A stretch of DNA of 64,000 bases from Paenibacillus plantarum (GCF_013141695.1 NZ_WHNY01000006.1:1-64000), one strand, 5' to 3'. Positions 36,419 to 46,238 are shown, counted from the first letter of the stretch. Translations and numbers: made by a program. The notes: generated from the sequence alone by a model not told the origin.

Positions 36419-37891
36419 TTACTTAAGGTTCAAATATTCCTTAATCGCGGCAACAAGTGAAGCAGCTAATTTGTCCTGGAATGCCTCTTTGTACATCGTA
36501 GATTCATCATTTTTATTGGACAGATAACCGACTTCAAGCAAGACTGCAGGCATACTAGTTTTGGTGATAACGCGGAAATCTGCTTGACGAACCTTTCGAT
36601 CAGCAAACCCAGTAGCTGGAACAGCGTACTTATGAATTACGTTGGCGAAATCTAAGCTTTCTGGCCTGTTATAGTATGTTTCCGTTCCTGATACAGTTGC
36701 TTTGGCACTATTTCCGTGGATCGATAAAAATAAGTCTGCTGAAATATCATTGGCAAAAGAAACACGATCATCTAATGGAATAAAAGTATCATCAGAACGG
36801 GTCATCAGAACATGGATCCGCTTATCTTTCGCTAATAGTGCCTCTACCTTCTTCGCTGTTGCGAGTGTAAATTCCTTCTCATGCTTACCCGTAATGGAAA
36901 GTGCACCAGGATCGTTATCACCGTGACCAGCATCGATGACAACCGTTAATTTCCTCTCACCAATCGAAGCCTTCCATTGATTGGGAAGTTTAGACGTAAT
37001 CGTCTGGTACTCCGCTGGCGCGTTCAAATCCAGAATAATTCGAACTGTAGCCGGATTATCGTTGAAATTTGAAAATCGCACTTTGGATACTAACGGCTGC
37101 TTGGATGGCAATTCTCCAGAGTTTTTAACCAGTAGCTTCTGCAGTGACTCATCCAATGTGGTGTTCGGGAAATCAAACACGAGACGCGAAGGATTCGATA
37201 AAGTTAAGACCTTCGGAGTTAGGCTTCCATCCTTTGCAATGACTGAAAATTCCGTTTCGGATAGTGAAATCGCAGTAATCACGTGAACAGACGGGTCAGG
37301 TGTGATTGTACCTGTACCTCCAGTTCCAGTTCCAGTACCGTTTCCTGTGTTTGTCCCGGTTGAAGGCTTTGTTACTGGAGGTTTGGTCTCTGGATTAGCT
37401 GTACCTCCATCTGGAACTACTTCTACAGGCCCCGTAACTGGTTTAGAATCCGTTTCAATATCTTTGAACATATGCACGGAGGAAGTAGCGCCATCCCACT
37501 TAAATTCAATACCCAATACTTCACCGATGAAACGCAGCGGAAGCATTGTTGAGCCATTTTCTATCTTAGGTCCTACTTCTAACGTTTCTTTTTTTCCATT
37601 AATGGTAGCTGTTACATTGTTTATCACGAGTTGGATATTGATTTTGTCCTTCACGATAGTAACTTTACTTGTAGCTTCGTCCCAGCTCACTTTTGCACCG
37701 ATTTGTTCGACGATGATTCGAACGGGAACAATCGTATTATCATTCACAATTCGCGGCTGAACACCTTGGACTTCAAGTTGCTTCTCATTCATATAAAGCT
37801 TAATCGGCTTTGGCGCTTCAGCTCCAAAGGCGGTAGTTGGCAGCAGCAACAAACATGCGAGCAAAAACAAACAAAATGCAGGAAATTTCAT
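36419..37891 (-). CDS. N-acetylmuramoyl-L-alanine amidase with stalk and AMIN domains
   Basis: The roughly 490-residue secreted enzyme cleaves the amide bond between MurNAc and the peptide stem. Order: signal peptide (FCLFLLACLLLLPTTAFG), a copper-amine-oxidase-N stalk domain (about 28-145), a Gly/Thr/Pro-rich linker (about 155-205), an AMIN-like domain (about 205-310), and a C-terminal Amidase_3 catalytic domain. Zinc ligands are visible in VVIDAGHGDND, the KHEKEF glutamate and LFLSIHGNSA, and the catalytic glutamate in AVLLEVGYLSN. AGAGG lies 6 nt before the ATG at 37891. It heads the operon with GerMN and SLH genes. Confidence 0.93.
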   Translation of the reverse strand: MKFPAFCLFLLACLLLLPTTAFGAEAPKPIKLYMNEKQLEVQGVQPRIVNDNTIVPVRIIVEQIGAKVSWDEATSKVTIVKDKINIQLVINNVTATINGKKETLEVGPKIENGSTMLPLRFIGEVLGIEFKWDGATSSVHMFKDIETDSKPVTGPVEVVPDGGTANPETKPPVTKPSTGTNTGNGTGTGTGGTGTITPDPSVHVITAISLSETEFSVIAKDGSLTPKVLTLSNPSRLVFDFPNTTLDESLQKLLVKNSGELPSKQPLVSKVRFSNFNDNPATVRIILDLNAPAEYQTITSKLPNQWKASIGERKLTVVIDAGHGDNDPGALSITGKHEKEFTLATAKKVEALLAKDKRIHVLMTRSDDTFIPLDDRVSFANDISADLFLSIHGNSAKATVSGTETYYNRPESLDFANVIHKYAVPATGFADRKVRQADFRVITKTSMPAVLLEVGYLSNKNDESTMYKEAFQDKLAASLVAAIKEYLNLK

Positions 37892-37986
37892 CATTCACCT
37901 CTATGTAATGTCGGAATTGGGGGATTCGGGGGGATGTAGGAACGCAACCAATCAGCTAATTCTACGAAACTATCAGCTTCCATTAT

Positions 37987-37995
37987 ATTATAGCA
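37987..37995 (-). promoter_or_regulatory. Extended -10 promoter of the amidase operon
   Basis: On the minus strand TGC-TATAAT is a consensus extended -10 about 95 bp before the amidase start. The -35 region (TGTCAG, 17 bp upstream) is poor, which is tolerated with an extended -10. Confidence 0.5.
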
Positions 37996-38111
37996 AAATT
38001 AACCTATACCTGACAGCACAACCTCCTTTACTTCGACATTCTAGTAATCTATTAGACGAAGCAAATTGCCAAAAGTTGCAAGATTTATATATTAAACTTG
38101 AAAATAAAAAC

Positions 38112-38145
38112 AAAAAAGACGTATCCCATTAGGGGATACGCCTTC
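38112..38145 (-). terminator. Intrinsic terminator of leuCD
   Basis: On the minus strand GGCGTATCCCC pairs with GGGATACGTC around TAAT and is followed by TTTTTT, 11 bp after the leuD stop. Confidence 0.88.
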
Positions 38146-38155
38146 TTGTATTTGC

Positions 38156-38761
38156 TTATTTGTAAGCTAAACGTTTTTGGTGTGCTTGCTCATATGCTGT
38201 GATTTTCGCTTCATGCTGAAGTGTCAATCCGATGTCATCCAAGCCTTGAAGCAAGAATTGACGACGGTGCTCATCCAAATCAAATTGGATTTCAAGACCG
38301 TACTCATCCGTCAGCTTTTTATTTTCTAGATCAACATTTAATTTGTATCCTTCATGCTTCGCAGTACGCTGGAACAAATCTTCAACTTGCTCTTCCGACA
38401 ATTTGATTGGCAGAATGCTGTTTTTGAAACAGTTGTTGTAGAAAATATCTGCATAGGAAGGCGCGATGATAACGCGGAATCCGAAATCTTGAATCGCCCA
38501 AGGTGCGTGCTCACGGGATGAACCGCAACCGAAGTTCGCTCTGGAAATCAGAACGGAAGCTCCTTGGTAACGATCTTGATTTAATGGAAAATTCTCGATT
38601 ACGTTACCTGCTTCATCCCATCTCCACTCGAAGAAAAGGAATTGTCCGAAGCCTGAACGCTCAATGCGTTTAAGAAATTGTTTAGGGATAATTGCATCTG
38701 TATCTACGTTTACACGATCAACAGGGCCTACAAGACCTGTATGTTGTTTGAAAGCTTCCAT
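38156..38761 (-). CDS. leuD: 3-isopropylmalate dehydratase small subunit
   Basis: LeuD is the small (swivel) subunit of isopropylmalate isomerase in leucine synthesis and completes the active site formed with LeuC. The 201-residue product has [20 protein letters not shown] at about 22-41 and the anion-binding loop [14 protein letters not shown]. Length is normal. It lies 69 nt after leuC and ends before a terminator; leuA and leuB are not in the window. Confidence 0.96.
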   Translation of the reverse strand: MEAFKQHTGLVGPVDRVNVDTDAIIPKQFLKRIERSGFGQFLFFEWRWDEAGNVIENFPLNQDRYQGASVLISRANFGCGSSREHAPWAIQDFGFRVIIAPSYADIFYNNCFKNSILPIKLSEEQVEDLFQRTAKHEGYKLNVDLENKKLTDEYGLEIQFDLDEHRRQFLLQGLDDIGLTLQHEAKITAYEQAHQKRLAYK

Positions 38762-38830
38762 GTTCTCATTCTCCTTAAAGTTTTGCTACAGCAAAACTAG
38801 CATCTTAAACATTACATTCATTAGCCGAAA

Positions 38831-40252
38831 TTAAGCTTGTTGATATTCTTTAATTTCCCAATCGCGAACGTCATAGAAATGACCTTTGATTGCTGCAGCA
38901 ACAGCCATTGCTGGGGAAACAAGGTGTGTACGTCCGCCGCGGCCTTGACGACCTTCGAAGTTACGGTTGGATGTGGAAGCACAACGTTGTCCTGGTTGAA
39001 GTACGTCTGGGTTCATCGCCAAACACATACTGCAGCCCGCATCGCGCCATTCAAATCCTGCTGCGGAGAAAATTTTATCCAAGCCTTCTTTTTCAGCTTG
39101 AATTTTAACACGTCCAGAACCTGGAACAACGATTGCCGTTACACTTGGATCTACGGAGTAACCTTGCGCAATCTTAGCTGCTGCACGAAGATCTTCGATA
39201 CGTCCATTGGTACAAGAACCGATGAAGACATAATCTACTTTCAGTTCTGTCATAGGTGTTCCTGGTGTTAAATCCATATATTCAAGCGCTTTTTCAGCAG
39301 CTTTACGTTCATTCTCTGTTTCGAAGCTTTGTGGATCTGGAACCAAGGAAGTAACGCTTGTTCCCATACCAGGGCTCGTACCCCAGGTTACTTGCGGGAT
39401 CAATGTATCAGCGTCGAATTCCAATACCCAGTCATACGCAGCGCCTTCGTCAGTAACAAGATTCGTCCACTCTGCTACAGCTGCGTCGAAATCAGCACCT
39501 TGCGGTACATACTCACGACCACGCAGGTAGTTAAAAGTAGTAGCATCCGGAGCAATTAGACCAGCACGAGCTCCACCTTCAATGGACATGTTACACACAG
39601 TCATACGCTCTTCCATGGAAAGACCACGGATCGCTTCACCTGTGTACTCAATAACATAACCAGTTGCGAAGTCTGTTCCGTATTTTGCGATAACGCCAAG
39701 GATCAAATCCTTTGCTGTAACGCCTGGTTTTAAGTTTCCTGTGATACGAACTTCAAGGGATTTTGCTCTGGATTGTTGCAAAGTTTGTGTTGCCATTACG
39801 TGTTCAACTTCACTTGTACCAATACCGAAAGCAAGTGCGCCGAATGCGCCATGTGTCGAAGTATGGCTGTCGCCACAAACGATTGTTTTACCAGGGTGTG
39901 TAAGACCCAGTTCAGGTCCCATAACGTGAACGACACCTTGATCTAGGCTGTCCAAGTCAAAAAGTGTAACGCCGAAATCGCGGCAGTTTTGTGAAAGTGT
40001 ATCGATTTGTTGCTTCGAAATTGGATCTGTAATATTGAAACGATCTTTCGTTGGTACGTTGTGGTCCATTGTTGCGAAAGTTAAGTCAGGACGACGAACT
40101 TTACGACCGGACAAACGAAGCCCTTCGAATGCTTGTGGTGAAGTTACTTCATGTACTAGATGCAAATCAATATAAATAACGCTAGGCTTGCCATCTTCCT
40201 GGTTAATAACGTGATTATCCCAAATCTTCTCGAACATTGTCTTTTTACTCAT
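38831..40252 (-). CDS. leuC: 3-isopropylmalate dehydratase large subunit
   Basis: LeuC is the aconitase-family large subunit that holds the [4Fe-4S] cluster and interconverts 2- and 3-isopropylmalate. The 473-residue product shows [20 protein letters not shown] and the cluster cysteines in GSCTNGR and [19 protein letters not shown] precedes the ATG. It is divergent from the iron-uptake gene at 40492; between them I see no T-box or other leader riboswitch, and no strong promoter for leuC. Confidence 0.97.
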   Translation of the reverse strand: MSKKTMFEKIWDNHVINQEDGKPSVIYIDLHLVHEVTSPQAFEGLRLSGRKVRRPDLTFATMDHNVPTKDRFNITDPISKQQIDTLSQNCRDFGVTLFDLDSLDQGVVHVMGPELGLTHPGKTIVCGDSHTSTHGAFGALAFGIGTSEVEHVMATQTLQQSRAKSLEVRITGNLKPGVTAKDLILGVIAKYGTDFATGYVIEYTGEAIRGLSMEERMTVCNMSIEGGARAGLIAPDATTFNYLRGREYVPQGADFDAAVAEWTNLVTDEGAAYDWVLEFDADTLIPQVTWGTSPGMGTSVTSLVPDPQSFETENERKAAEKALEYMDLTPGTPMTELKVDYVFIGSCTNGRIEDLRAAAKIAQGYSVDPSVTAIVVPGSGRVKIQAEKEGLDKIFSAAGFEWRDAGCSMCLAMNPDVLQPGQRCASTSNRNFEGRQGRGGRTHLVSPAMAVAAAIKGHFYDVRDWEIKEYQQA

Positions 40253-40391
40253 ATCCAGTCACCTCTTGTCATTATCCGCATTAGTTTGCTAATGTCTTAC
40301 CCTCATATAGTACTTTAGCACGGATCACGTCATAGTTCCAAGATATAATAACTATAAGCTTGATAGATTATTCCTATATTAAAAATTATGG

Positions 40392-40420
40392 TTGACATTT
40401 ATATTGATAATGATTATCAT
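40392..40420 (+). promoter_or_regulatory. Fur-controlled promoter of the iron uptake pair
   Basis: A consensus TTGACA (40392-40397) is 17 bp from TATCAT (40415-40420). A perfect 15-bp 7-1-7 Fur motif, TGATAATGATTATCA, covers 40405-40419 and overlaps the -10, so iron-bound Fur should block polymerase directly. Confidence 0.88.
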
Positions 40421-40491
40421 TCTCCTAGCGACATCGAGTTGGCCATCGATTCACCAAATATTTGAATACATACAATCAGGGGGATTTTATT

Positions 40492-41511
40492 GTGCGAAAC
40501 TTTATTAAACCAGTTACTTTTTCACTTTCACTCATGTTACTTTTCATTACCGCAGCTTGCGGAACTTCAACTGCTACACCAAGTCCAGCATCATCTGTTC
40601 AACCTGCAGCATCAGCAGTCGCTACACCTGCTGCAGATGCCGTGAAAACAATTACACATCCACTAGGAACTACTACAATTAAAGGTACACCGAAACGCAT
40701 TGTTACATTAGAATGGGCTTATACCGAGGATGTTCTTGCACTAGGAGTTCAACCTGTTGGTCAAGCTGATACGAAAGGCTACATTAAATCGGTTAATATC
40801 AGCCCTGCACTTGATGCCTCCGTTGTTGATGTAGGTACTCGTCAAGAACCTAACCTAGAAACGATTACAGGTTTGAAACCCGATCTTATTATTACAAGCA
40901 CTTTGCGTTCGAGCAAAAATTATGAAGCTCTTTCCAAAATTGCCCCAACGATCATATTTGAATCCTATCCAGCTGAAGGAAAAGGCGATCAATATGAAGG
41001 CATGTTAACGACATTCAAGACAATAGCAGATGTAATAGGTAAGAAAGCTGAAGGAGACAAAGTCATAGCTGATCTTGACAAAGCCTTAGCGGATACAAAA
41101 GCGAAATTAGCCGCTGCGAAAAAAGATGGCGCTGAATTTGCTTTAACACAAGCATTCAGTAATCAAAACAATGCGGATCTGCGTATGTTCACAGATAACT
41201 CCATGGTTGTACAAATTCTGCAACGTATCGGATTGAAAAATGTCTTCAAATCAAGCAAATTTGAACTTTACGGGTTCTCAACTGCTTCTGTTGAAGCTTT
41301 ACCAGCGGTTCAAAATGCGAACTTCTTCTACATCGTTCAAGATACTGACAATGTATTTGAGAAACAATTGAAAGACAATGCTGTATGGAAAGGCCTTGCC
41401 TTTGTAAAAGAAAATAAAACATTCAAGTTGCCAGCCAATACTTGGACATTCGGTGGTCCATTATCAGCTAAAGTGTTCGCAGAGCTTGCTGCAACCGCAT
41501 TAACCAAATGA
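40492..41511 (+). CDS. Iron-siderophore substrate-binding lipoprotein
   Basis: The 339-residue lipoprotein starts at GTG 40492 behind AGGGGG with 8-nt spacing; the longer frame from 40462 would put extra residues before the signal peptide. The lipobox is ITAAC, followed by a Thr/Ser/Pro/Ala linker and a FecB/YfiY-type binding domain (KRIVTLEWAYTEDVLALGVQ; TGLKPDLIITSTLR). YfiY-like proteins bind citrate- or schizokinen-type ferric complexes; the ligand here is unknown. Its stop overlaps the permease start (ATGA), and its promoter has a perfect Fur box. Confidence 0.91.
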   Translation: MRNFIKPVTFSLSLMLLFITAACGTSTATPSPASSVQPAASAVATPAADAVKTITHPLGTTTIKGTPKRIVTLEWAYTEDVLALGVQPVGQADTKGYIKSVNISPALDASVVDVGTRQEPNLETITGLKPDLIITSTLRSSKNYEALSKIAPTIIFESYPAEGKGDQYEGMLTTFKTIADVIGKKAEGDKVIADLDKALADTKAKLAAAKKDGAEFALTQAFSNQNNADLRMFTDNSMVVQILQRIGLKNVFKSSKFELYGFSTASVEALPAVQNANFFYIVQDTDNVFEKQLKDNAVWKGLAFVKENKTFKLPANTWTFGGPLSAKVFAELAATALTK

Positions 41512-43568
41512 TCCAACCCGCGATGAAATCGAAAACGAACCGTTTCGCTTATATCGAATGGAAATCACTTCTTGTGTTTGGCGGCGGACTGCTTGCACTC
41601 TGCCTTCTCCTTTTCCTCAATTTGACACAAGGAGAAGCGAACATAACTGTTCATACGGTCATCCAAGCTTTGATATCTCCACAAGATACCCCCGACCATC
41701 ATATGGTGCGGGGGCTTCGCATGCCGCGCGCTGTCATCGGTATGCTTGCTGGTGCTGCCCTTGCTGTTGCAGGAGCACTGCTACAAACAGTCACCCGGAA
41801 CCCCCTAGCCTCCGCATCAACACTTGGCCTCAACGCTGGTGCGTATTTCATTATCGTTTTGGCGGCGGTATATTTCCCTGCACTAAAGTCTGATTATTCC
41901 TTGCTTCTGGCGTTATTAGGTGCATGCGGCGCTGCATTCATGGCCTATTTCATGTCAGGAGGTCGCAAAAGTTCACCGCTTCGCATGGCACTTGCAGGGA
42001 TGATCGTGACGTTAGTACTATCTGCCTTCACAAGTGGTCTGCAAATTATGTATGAGAATGAAACAAATGGCTTATTTATGTGGGGATCAGGTGCCTTAGG
42101 GCAAAACGATTGGCAAGGTGTCCAATATGCACTCCCTTGGGTATGCATTGGACTTGTCGTAGCTTTTCTTTTCAGTCAGAAGCTGGATATGCTTGCCTTA
42201 AATGAGGAAACGGCTGTTTCACTAGGTGAAAATGTGAATATGGTTCGGATGGTAGCCCTTATATCTGCCATTCTACTTGCTGGAGTTACAGTTAGCGTTG
42301 TAGGACCCATAGGTTTTATAGGCCTAATCGCACCGCATTTAGTCCGATTAATAGGTTTACAACGTCACCGACTATTGATACCAGGGAGTGCTCTTTGGGG
42401 TGCTGTCGTCTTACTTAGTGCTGATTTAGTTGCCAAAATGTTTCGAAGTACACTCGGAGAGCTGCCCGCGGGTTCTGTTACCGCTTTACTAGGTGCTCCA
42501 TGGTTAATCTGGCTAGCCATTCGTGGCTCCCGAATGAAATCTTCTGCTGAAAGCAGCTCAATGAGTGTCGGTTATGTCGGAACTAAAATTCCGTATCCTA
42601 TACTAGTTATCGTATCGAGCATTGCTTTAGTTTTCTTGTTGCTTTACGGGTTGACGGCTGGAGCCCTGCGAATACCTTTCACTGAAGTTATCGCCGTACT
42701 AACAGGCCAAGGCGAAGAAATGGCTCGCAATGTTATTCTGAATTTGCGTCTTCCTCGCATTCTCGTTGCTGCTCTCGCAGGTGCCTCTTTAGCTGTCGCA
42801 GGCTCCATGATGCAAGGTGCGGTTCGTAACCCGCTGGCGGATCCTTCCGTTGTAGGTGTCACCTCAGGTGCTGGGATGGGCGCCCTATTGGTCCTAACCA
42901 TTTGGCCATCTGCTCCTGGTACCTGGGTCCCCGTTGGCGCTATCATTGGCGCACTCCTCTCTGCAGGAAGTGTGTATGCCTTCGCTTGGAAAAAAGGACT
43001 GAATCCCGTAGTTCTCATTCTTATTGGGATCGCCGTTTCGGCACTTGGCTCGGCTGTCATCCAATTTCTTGTTATTAAATCTCAGCTTGGTGCTGCCCCT
43101 GCCCTTACATGGTTGGCTGGCAGTACTTACTCTAGGGGATGGAAGGAATGCATCCAACTCCTGATCACGACAGCCATTTTACTTCCAAGTGCATGGTTGC
43201 TTGGTCGACGTGTAGATCTGTTGGCCTTTGGTGACCACGTTTCACTTGGACTAGGCCTTAAGTTGCAGAAAACAAGACTTCTCTCAGCAATAATCGGTGT
43301 GTTAGTTGCTGCCATTGCTGTTGCATCTGTCGGCACCGTCAGTTTCATCGGCTTACTCGCCCCTCACGCAGTACGCCTATTCTTGGGGCAACATCACCAG
43401 AAATCAGTTGTCCTTTCGGCCATTCTCGGCGCCATATTGCTTACAGGTGCTGATATCATTGGTAAAACGATACTGATACCCAAAGAGATTCCCTCCGGTA
43501 TCGTTGTAGCTATCATTGGCGCTCCGTATCTATTATTCCTTATGTATAGAAGTACTGTTCGCAAATAG
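41508..43568 (+). CDS. Fused double FecCD-type iron-siderophore permease (FhuB-like)
   Basis: The 686-residue membrane protein contains two FecCD permease halves in tandem, each with the family motif near its start (RNPLASASTLGLNAGA at about 96-111 and RNPLADPSVVGVTSGA at about 440-455) and the ATPase-contact region GPIGFIGLIAPHLVRL / GTVSFIGLLAPHAVRL. About 18-20 helices are expected. This is the architecture of E. coli FhuB; most Firmicute systems use two separate permease genes. Translation is coupled to the binding protein by a 4-nt overlap and has no own ribosome binding site. No ATPase gene follows, so a shared FhuC-type ATPase must come from elsewhere. Confidence 0.92.
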   Translation: MIQPAMKSKTNRFAYIEWKSLLVFGGGLLALCLLLFLNLTQGEANITVHTVIQALISPQDTPDHHMVRGLRMPRAVIGMLAGAALAVAGALLQTVTRNPLASASTLGLNAGAYFIIVLAAVYFPALKSDYSLLLALLGACGAAFMAYFMSGGRKSSPLRMALAGMIVTLVLSAFTSGLQIMYENETNGLFMWGSGALGQNDWQGVQYALPWVCIGLVVAFLFSQKLDMLALNEETAVSLGENVNMVRMVALISAILLAGVTVSVVGPIGFIGLIAPHLVRLIGLQRHRLLIPGSALWGAVVLLSADLVAKMFRSTLGELPAGSVTALLGAPWLIWLAIRGSRMKSSAESSSMSVGYVGTKIPYPILVIVSSIALVFLLLYGLTAGALRIPFTEVIAVLTGQGEEMARNVILNLRLPRILVAALAGASLAVAGSMMQGAVRNPLADPSVVGVTSGAGMGALLVLTIWPSAPGTWVPVGAIIGALLSAGSVYAFAWKKGLNPVVLILIGIAVSALGSAVIQFLVIKSQLGAAPALTWLAGSTYSRGWKECIQLLITTAILLPSAWLLGRRVDLLAFGDHVSLGLGLKLQKTRLLSAIIGVLVAAIAVASVGTVSFIGLLAPHAVRLFLGQHHQKSVVLSAILGAILLTGADIIGKTILIPKEIPSGIVVAIIGAPYLLFLMYRSTVRK

Positions 43569-43582
43569 CGTTGTGTAACCAA

Positions 43583-43645
43583 AAATAACCATAAAGGGTT
43601 ATGAAACTGGATGAAACCAGTCGTCATTGCCCTTTATGGTTATTT
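43583..43645 (+). terminator. Long inverted repeat, terminator after the permease
   Basis: AAATAACCATAAAGGG (43583-43598) is the exact inverted complement of CCCTTTATGGTTATTT (43630-43645). The loop holds an inner hairpin ACTGG-ATGAAA-CCAGT. The T-rich 3' arm fits a terminator, though the T-run is interrupted. Confidence 0.65.
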
Positions 43646-43726
43646 ATTCCTATGTCCAGCTTGTTTCGCCCCACAAAGCTTGATATGATAACCTTCAAGA
43701 CATCTATAAAGGAGACACTTCTTCGC

Positions 43727-44620
43727 ATGGAATTACGTCAATTACAGTATGCCATCCAGATCGCCATAGAACGGAATTTCTCACGCGCAGCGGAGAAGTT
43801 ACATATAGCCCAACCTTCACTCAGCCAACAATTGTCAAAACTAGAGAAGGAACTCGGCGTCCTTTTGTTTCAACGTAGCACGAATTCAGTTGAGTTGACC
43901 CACGCAGGTTCTCTGTTTGTGGAGAAGTCACAGAAGATTCTCGATATGATCGAAGGGCTCAAAAAAGAAATGGAAGACATTTCTCAAATGAAGAAAGGCC
44001 GCCTAGTCATCGGCAGTATGCCAATAACAGGATCAACGATTTTACCCTACGTGGTACCTGTCTTTCAGGCAGCTTATCCGGATATTGAAATTTCACTCGT
44101 CGAGGAGACTTCTTCCAACCTAGAGACCTTAACTGTAAATGGTCAAACAGATATTTCTCTTCTATCCTTGCCATTACGTGAAGAATCTCTCGTCTACGAG
44201 ACGTTGCTAGATGAAGAAATCATCCTAGCCGTTCCGCCGCTGCACCCATTAGCTTCCAGCAAAGAGCCAATTCAAATTTCTCAATTGGAAAAGGAAGCCT
44301 TCATCGCCTTGAAAAAAGGACAAGGCTTCCGAAAGCTGACCCTCGATCTGTGCCAGGAAGCTGGCTTCACTCCGAATATTGTTTTTGAATCGAGTAATAT
44401 GGAAACCGTGCAATCGCTTGTTGCTGCTGGCATGGGGATCGCTTTCGTACCCTACTTGATTTCCAAAAGAAGCTTACATGAGCTTTCTCCCGTAAATGTC
44501 ATCTTAGAGGGTAGACCTACACGCAAGCTTGTTATTGCTTATCGCAAAGGTCGCTATATATCCAAAGCTGCTGAAGCATTTATCTCCACAATGAAAGAGG
44601 TTATGCAAACGATTCGTTAG
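43727..44620 (+). CDS. LysR family transcriptional regulator
   Basis: The 297-residue product has the LysR N-terminal helix-turn-helix starting MELRQLQYAIQIAIERNFSR and SQQLSKLEKELGVLLFQR, then a periplasmic-binding-type effector domain (about 90-295). I chose the ATG at 43727 because LysR proteins start just before this helix and AAAGGAG lies upstream (12 nt, slightly long); the longer frame from 43601 includes the terminator sequence. It is separated from the permease by the inverted repeat at 43583-43645, so it is probably its own unit. Effector and target are unknown. Confidence 0.88.
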   Translation: MELRQLQYAIQIAIERNFSRAAEKLHIAQPSLSQQLSKLEKELGVLLFQRSTNSVELTHAGSLFVEKSQKILDMIEGLKKEMEDISQMKKGRLVIGSMPITGSTILPYVVPVFQAAYPDIEISLVEETSSNLETLTVNGQTDISLLSLPLREESLVYETLLDEEIILAVPPLHPLASSKEPIQISQLEKEAFIALKKGQGFRKLTLDLCQEAGFTPNIVFESSNMETVQSLVAAGMGIAFVPYLISKRSLHELSPVNVILEGRPTRKLVIAYRKGRYISKAAEAFISTMKEVMQTIR

Positions 44621-44629
44621 CATAACCTC
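44597..44629 (+). repeat. Inverted repeat spanning the LysR stop codon
   Basis: GAGGTTATGC (44597-44606) is the exact inverted complement of GCATAACCTC (44620-44629), with a 13-nt loop. The LysR stop codon (44618-44620) ends at the loop/stem junction. No T-tract follows, so it is not a standard terminator; it may shape the mRNA between the LysR and DUF5658-like genes. Confidence 0.4.
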
Positions 44630-44652
44630 CACTGTCAAAAGGAGTGGTCCCT

Positions 44653-44964
44653 TTGAGTCGTAATTTAATTATTTTCCTATGTATCGCTAGTTTAATGGAT
44701 GCAGGATTAACAGATATGGGTCTGCGGTTACAATTGATTGGCGAGGCCAATCCGATTATGGCTTTCCTGTATGAGCATAGCTACATTGCCTTCTATGGCA
44801 TTAAAATCATACTCCCCCTTTCACTCTTCTTTATTGCAGCAAAAGTAGGTAAACGACTGCTCATCAACAATCTGTTCCGCCTCTCTACCGTTATTTATTT
44901 AGGTATTCTCCTCTTGCATGCTTACTGGATCTCAACTTCATTCTCTCAAAGCTTGAATATCTGA
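44653..44964 (+). CDS. Small membrane protein, DUF5658-like
   Basis: The 103-residue product has three predicted membrane helices ([20 protein letters not shown], a middle helix with [19 protein letters not shown], and [15 protein letters not shown]). The pattern of a helix ending in DxxxTxxGL, then GEANPIM, then a helix beginning YGIKI, fits DUF5658 proteins of unknown function. TTG start at 44653 with AAAAGGAG 8 nt upstream. It follows lysR by 32 nt and its last 19 nt overlap the end of the convergent methyl-accepting gene. Confidence 0.7.
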   Translation: MSRNLIIFLCIASLMDAGLTDMGLRLQLIGEANPIMAFLYEHSYIAFYGIKIILPLSLFFIAAKVGKRLLINNLFRLSTVIYLGILLLHAYWISTSFSQSLNI

Positions 44965-46205
44965 ATCGTGCGCTGCAATTGGGTCACCATACGAAGCATT
45001 TGTTCGGACTGAATAACAACAGCTTTGACGGAACGCGTTTGTTGTACCATTGAAGTAGATACCTGCTCTGTACCCGCTGCCGATTGCTGGGTAATCGCTG
45101 AAATATTTTCCATGGTGCCCGTAATGAACTGGGCTGCATTCAACATCTTCTGACTTTCTCCCGTAAACTCACTCATACGCTGCGTAATGAATTGAATACT
45201 TTCAACCATCTCACCGAATATTTTTTCCGTAGCTTCAATGGACTCTGTCTGCCTGCGAGCAATTTCCTCATTGATCTGAATATTTTTCTGGGCCATTTTA
45301 ATACTATTCTCAATGTTATGTACCATATGGAATACGCTCTTGGCCGATTTGGATGACTCTTCAGCTAATTTACGAACTTCTTGAGCAACAACAGAGAAGC
45401 CTCTCCCGTGCTCGCCTGCACGCGCTGCTTCAATGGAAGCATTCAAGGACAGCAAATTCGTTTGTTCGGCAATTTCAGAAATTGTGCGTGTAATGGAAGA
45501 AATACCAGCCGCTTCTTTAACTAGATCATCAATCGTCCCCGAAACATTACTTGTTGCAAGTACGATATGAGAAACGCTCTCGGATTGACTTTCTACCGCT
45601 CTCATTCCTTTTTTCACAAGATCGAGCGTTTGCCCGCAACGATTATTCATTTCATGTGTAGAATCCACATAATCCGTGATTTTGGTTTCGATTTCTTTTA
45701 CGACGGAAAAACTTTTAAACACACCTGATGAGATCTCATTAGCTCCCTCCGCAAGTGAAGTGACCGAGCCTGTTGCTTCCACGATCATCGTGTTAATACC
45801 TTCATTCTTATGGTAAATATCACGACTTGAGTCTGCGACATGCTTCGATATCGAAGCCGTTTCATTCAGCAGTTCCTTCAATTTCACGATCATGGCATTA
45901 AAGGAGCGCCCCATATCTCCTAGCGCATCTTTGGAGGATGCATCCACGGTTTGTGTGAAGTCTCCTTTGGCAATATTCATCGCGACACGCGTTACATTAT
46001 CAATGGGTTCTGTTAACGCCTTTTCTAAGAACCGCACATAGGGAAAGCTGAACACCATGAGAATAAGTGACGAAGATAATGCAAAAATGATGGATACATC
46101 TGCTGTTAACATAAGAATGAGGATAACAATTGTGTAAAAGGCAACAACAGTGTAATAACCGAGCTGAAGCTTAGCACGAAACGATTGAGCTAGAAACCAG
46201 TTCAT
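44946..46205 (-). CDS. Methyl-accepting chemotaxis protein without a periplasmic sensor domain
   Basis: The 419-residue product has two adjacent membrane helices (about 17-34 and 36-55) joined by almost no external loop, a HAMP domain (about 60-112), and the cytoplasmic signalling coiled coil. Its conserved tip reads [20 protein letters not shown]. Such receptors cannot bind ligand outside and may sense membrane state, force or a cytoplasmic partner. It is the last gene of the type IV pilus cluster, 33 nt after the prepilin peptidase, next to a CheY-type gene. No CheA or CheW is in the window. Confidence 0.9.
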   Translation of the reverse strand: MNWFLAQSFRAKLQLGYYTVVAFYTIVILILMLTADVSIIFALSSSLILMVFSFPYVRFLEKALTEPIDNVTRVAMNIAKGDFTQTVDASSKDALGDMGRSFNAMIVKLKELLNETASISKHVADSSRDIYHKNEGINTMIVEATGSVTSLAEGANEISSGVFKSFSVVKEIETKITDYVDSTHEMNNRCGQTLDLVKKGMRAVESQSESVSHIVLATSNVSGTIDDLVKEAAGISSITRTISEIAEQTNLLSLNASIEAARAGEHGRGFSVVAQEVRKLAEESSKSAKSVFHMVHNIENSIKMAQKNIQINEEIARRQTESIEATEKIFGEMVESIQFITQRMSEFTGESQKMLNAAQFITGTMENISAITQQSAAGTEQVSTSMVQQTRSVKAVVIQSEQMLRMVTQLQRTIQIFKL

Positions 46206-46238
46206 AGGAGTCCGACCTCTCTTTTACAAAATGTAGTT

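Noticed and set aside
37300-37440. Tandem GGTACAGG-like repeats that could be a DNA repeat
   Set aside because: They encode the Gly/Thr/Pro linker of the amidase and need no separate explanation.
40253-40391. Possible T-box or leucine leader upstream of leuC
   Set aside because: No T-box motif, leucine-codon leader peptide or antiterminator/terminator pair could be seen.
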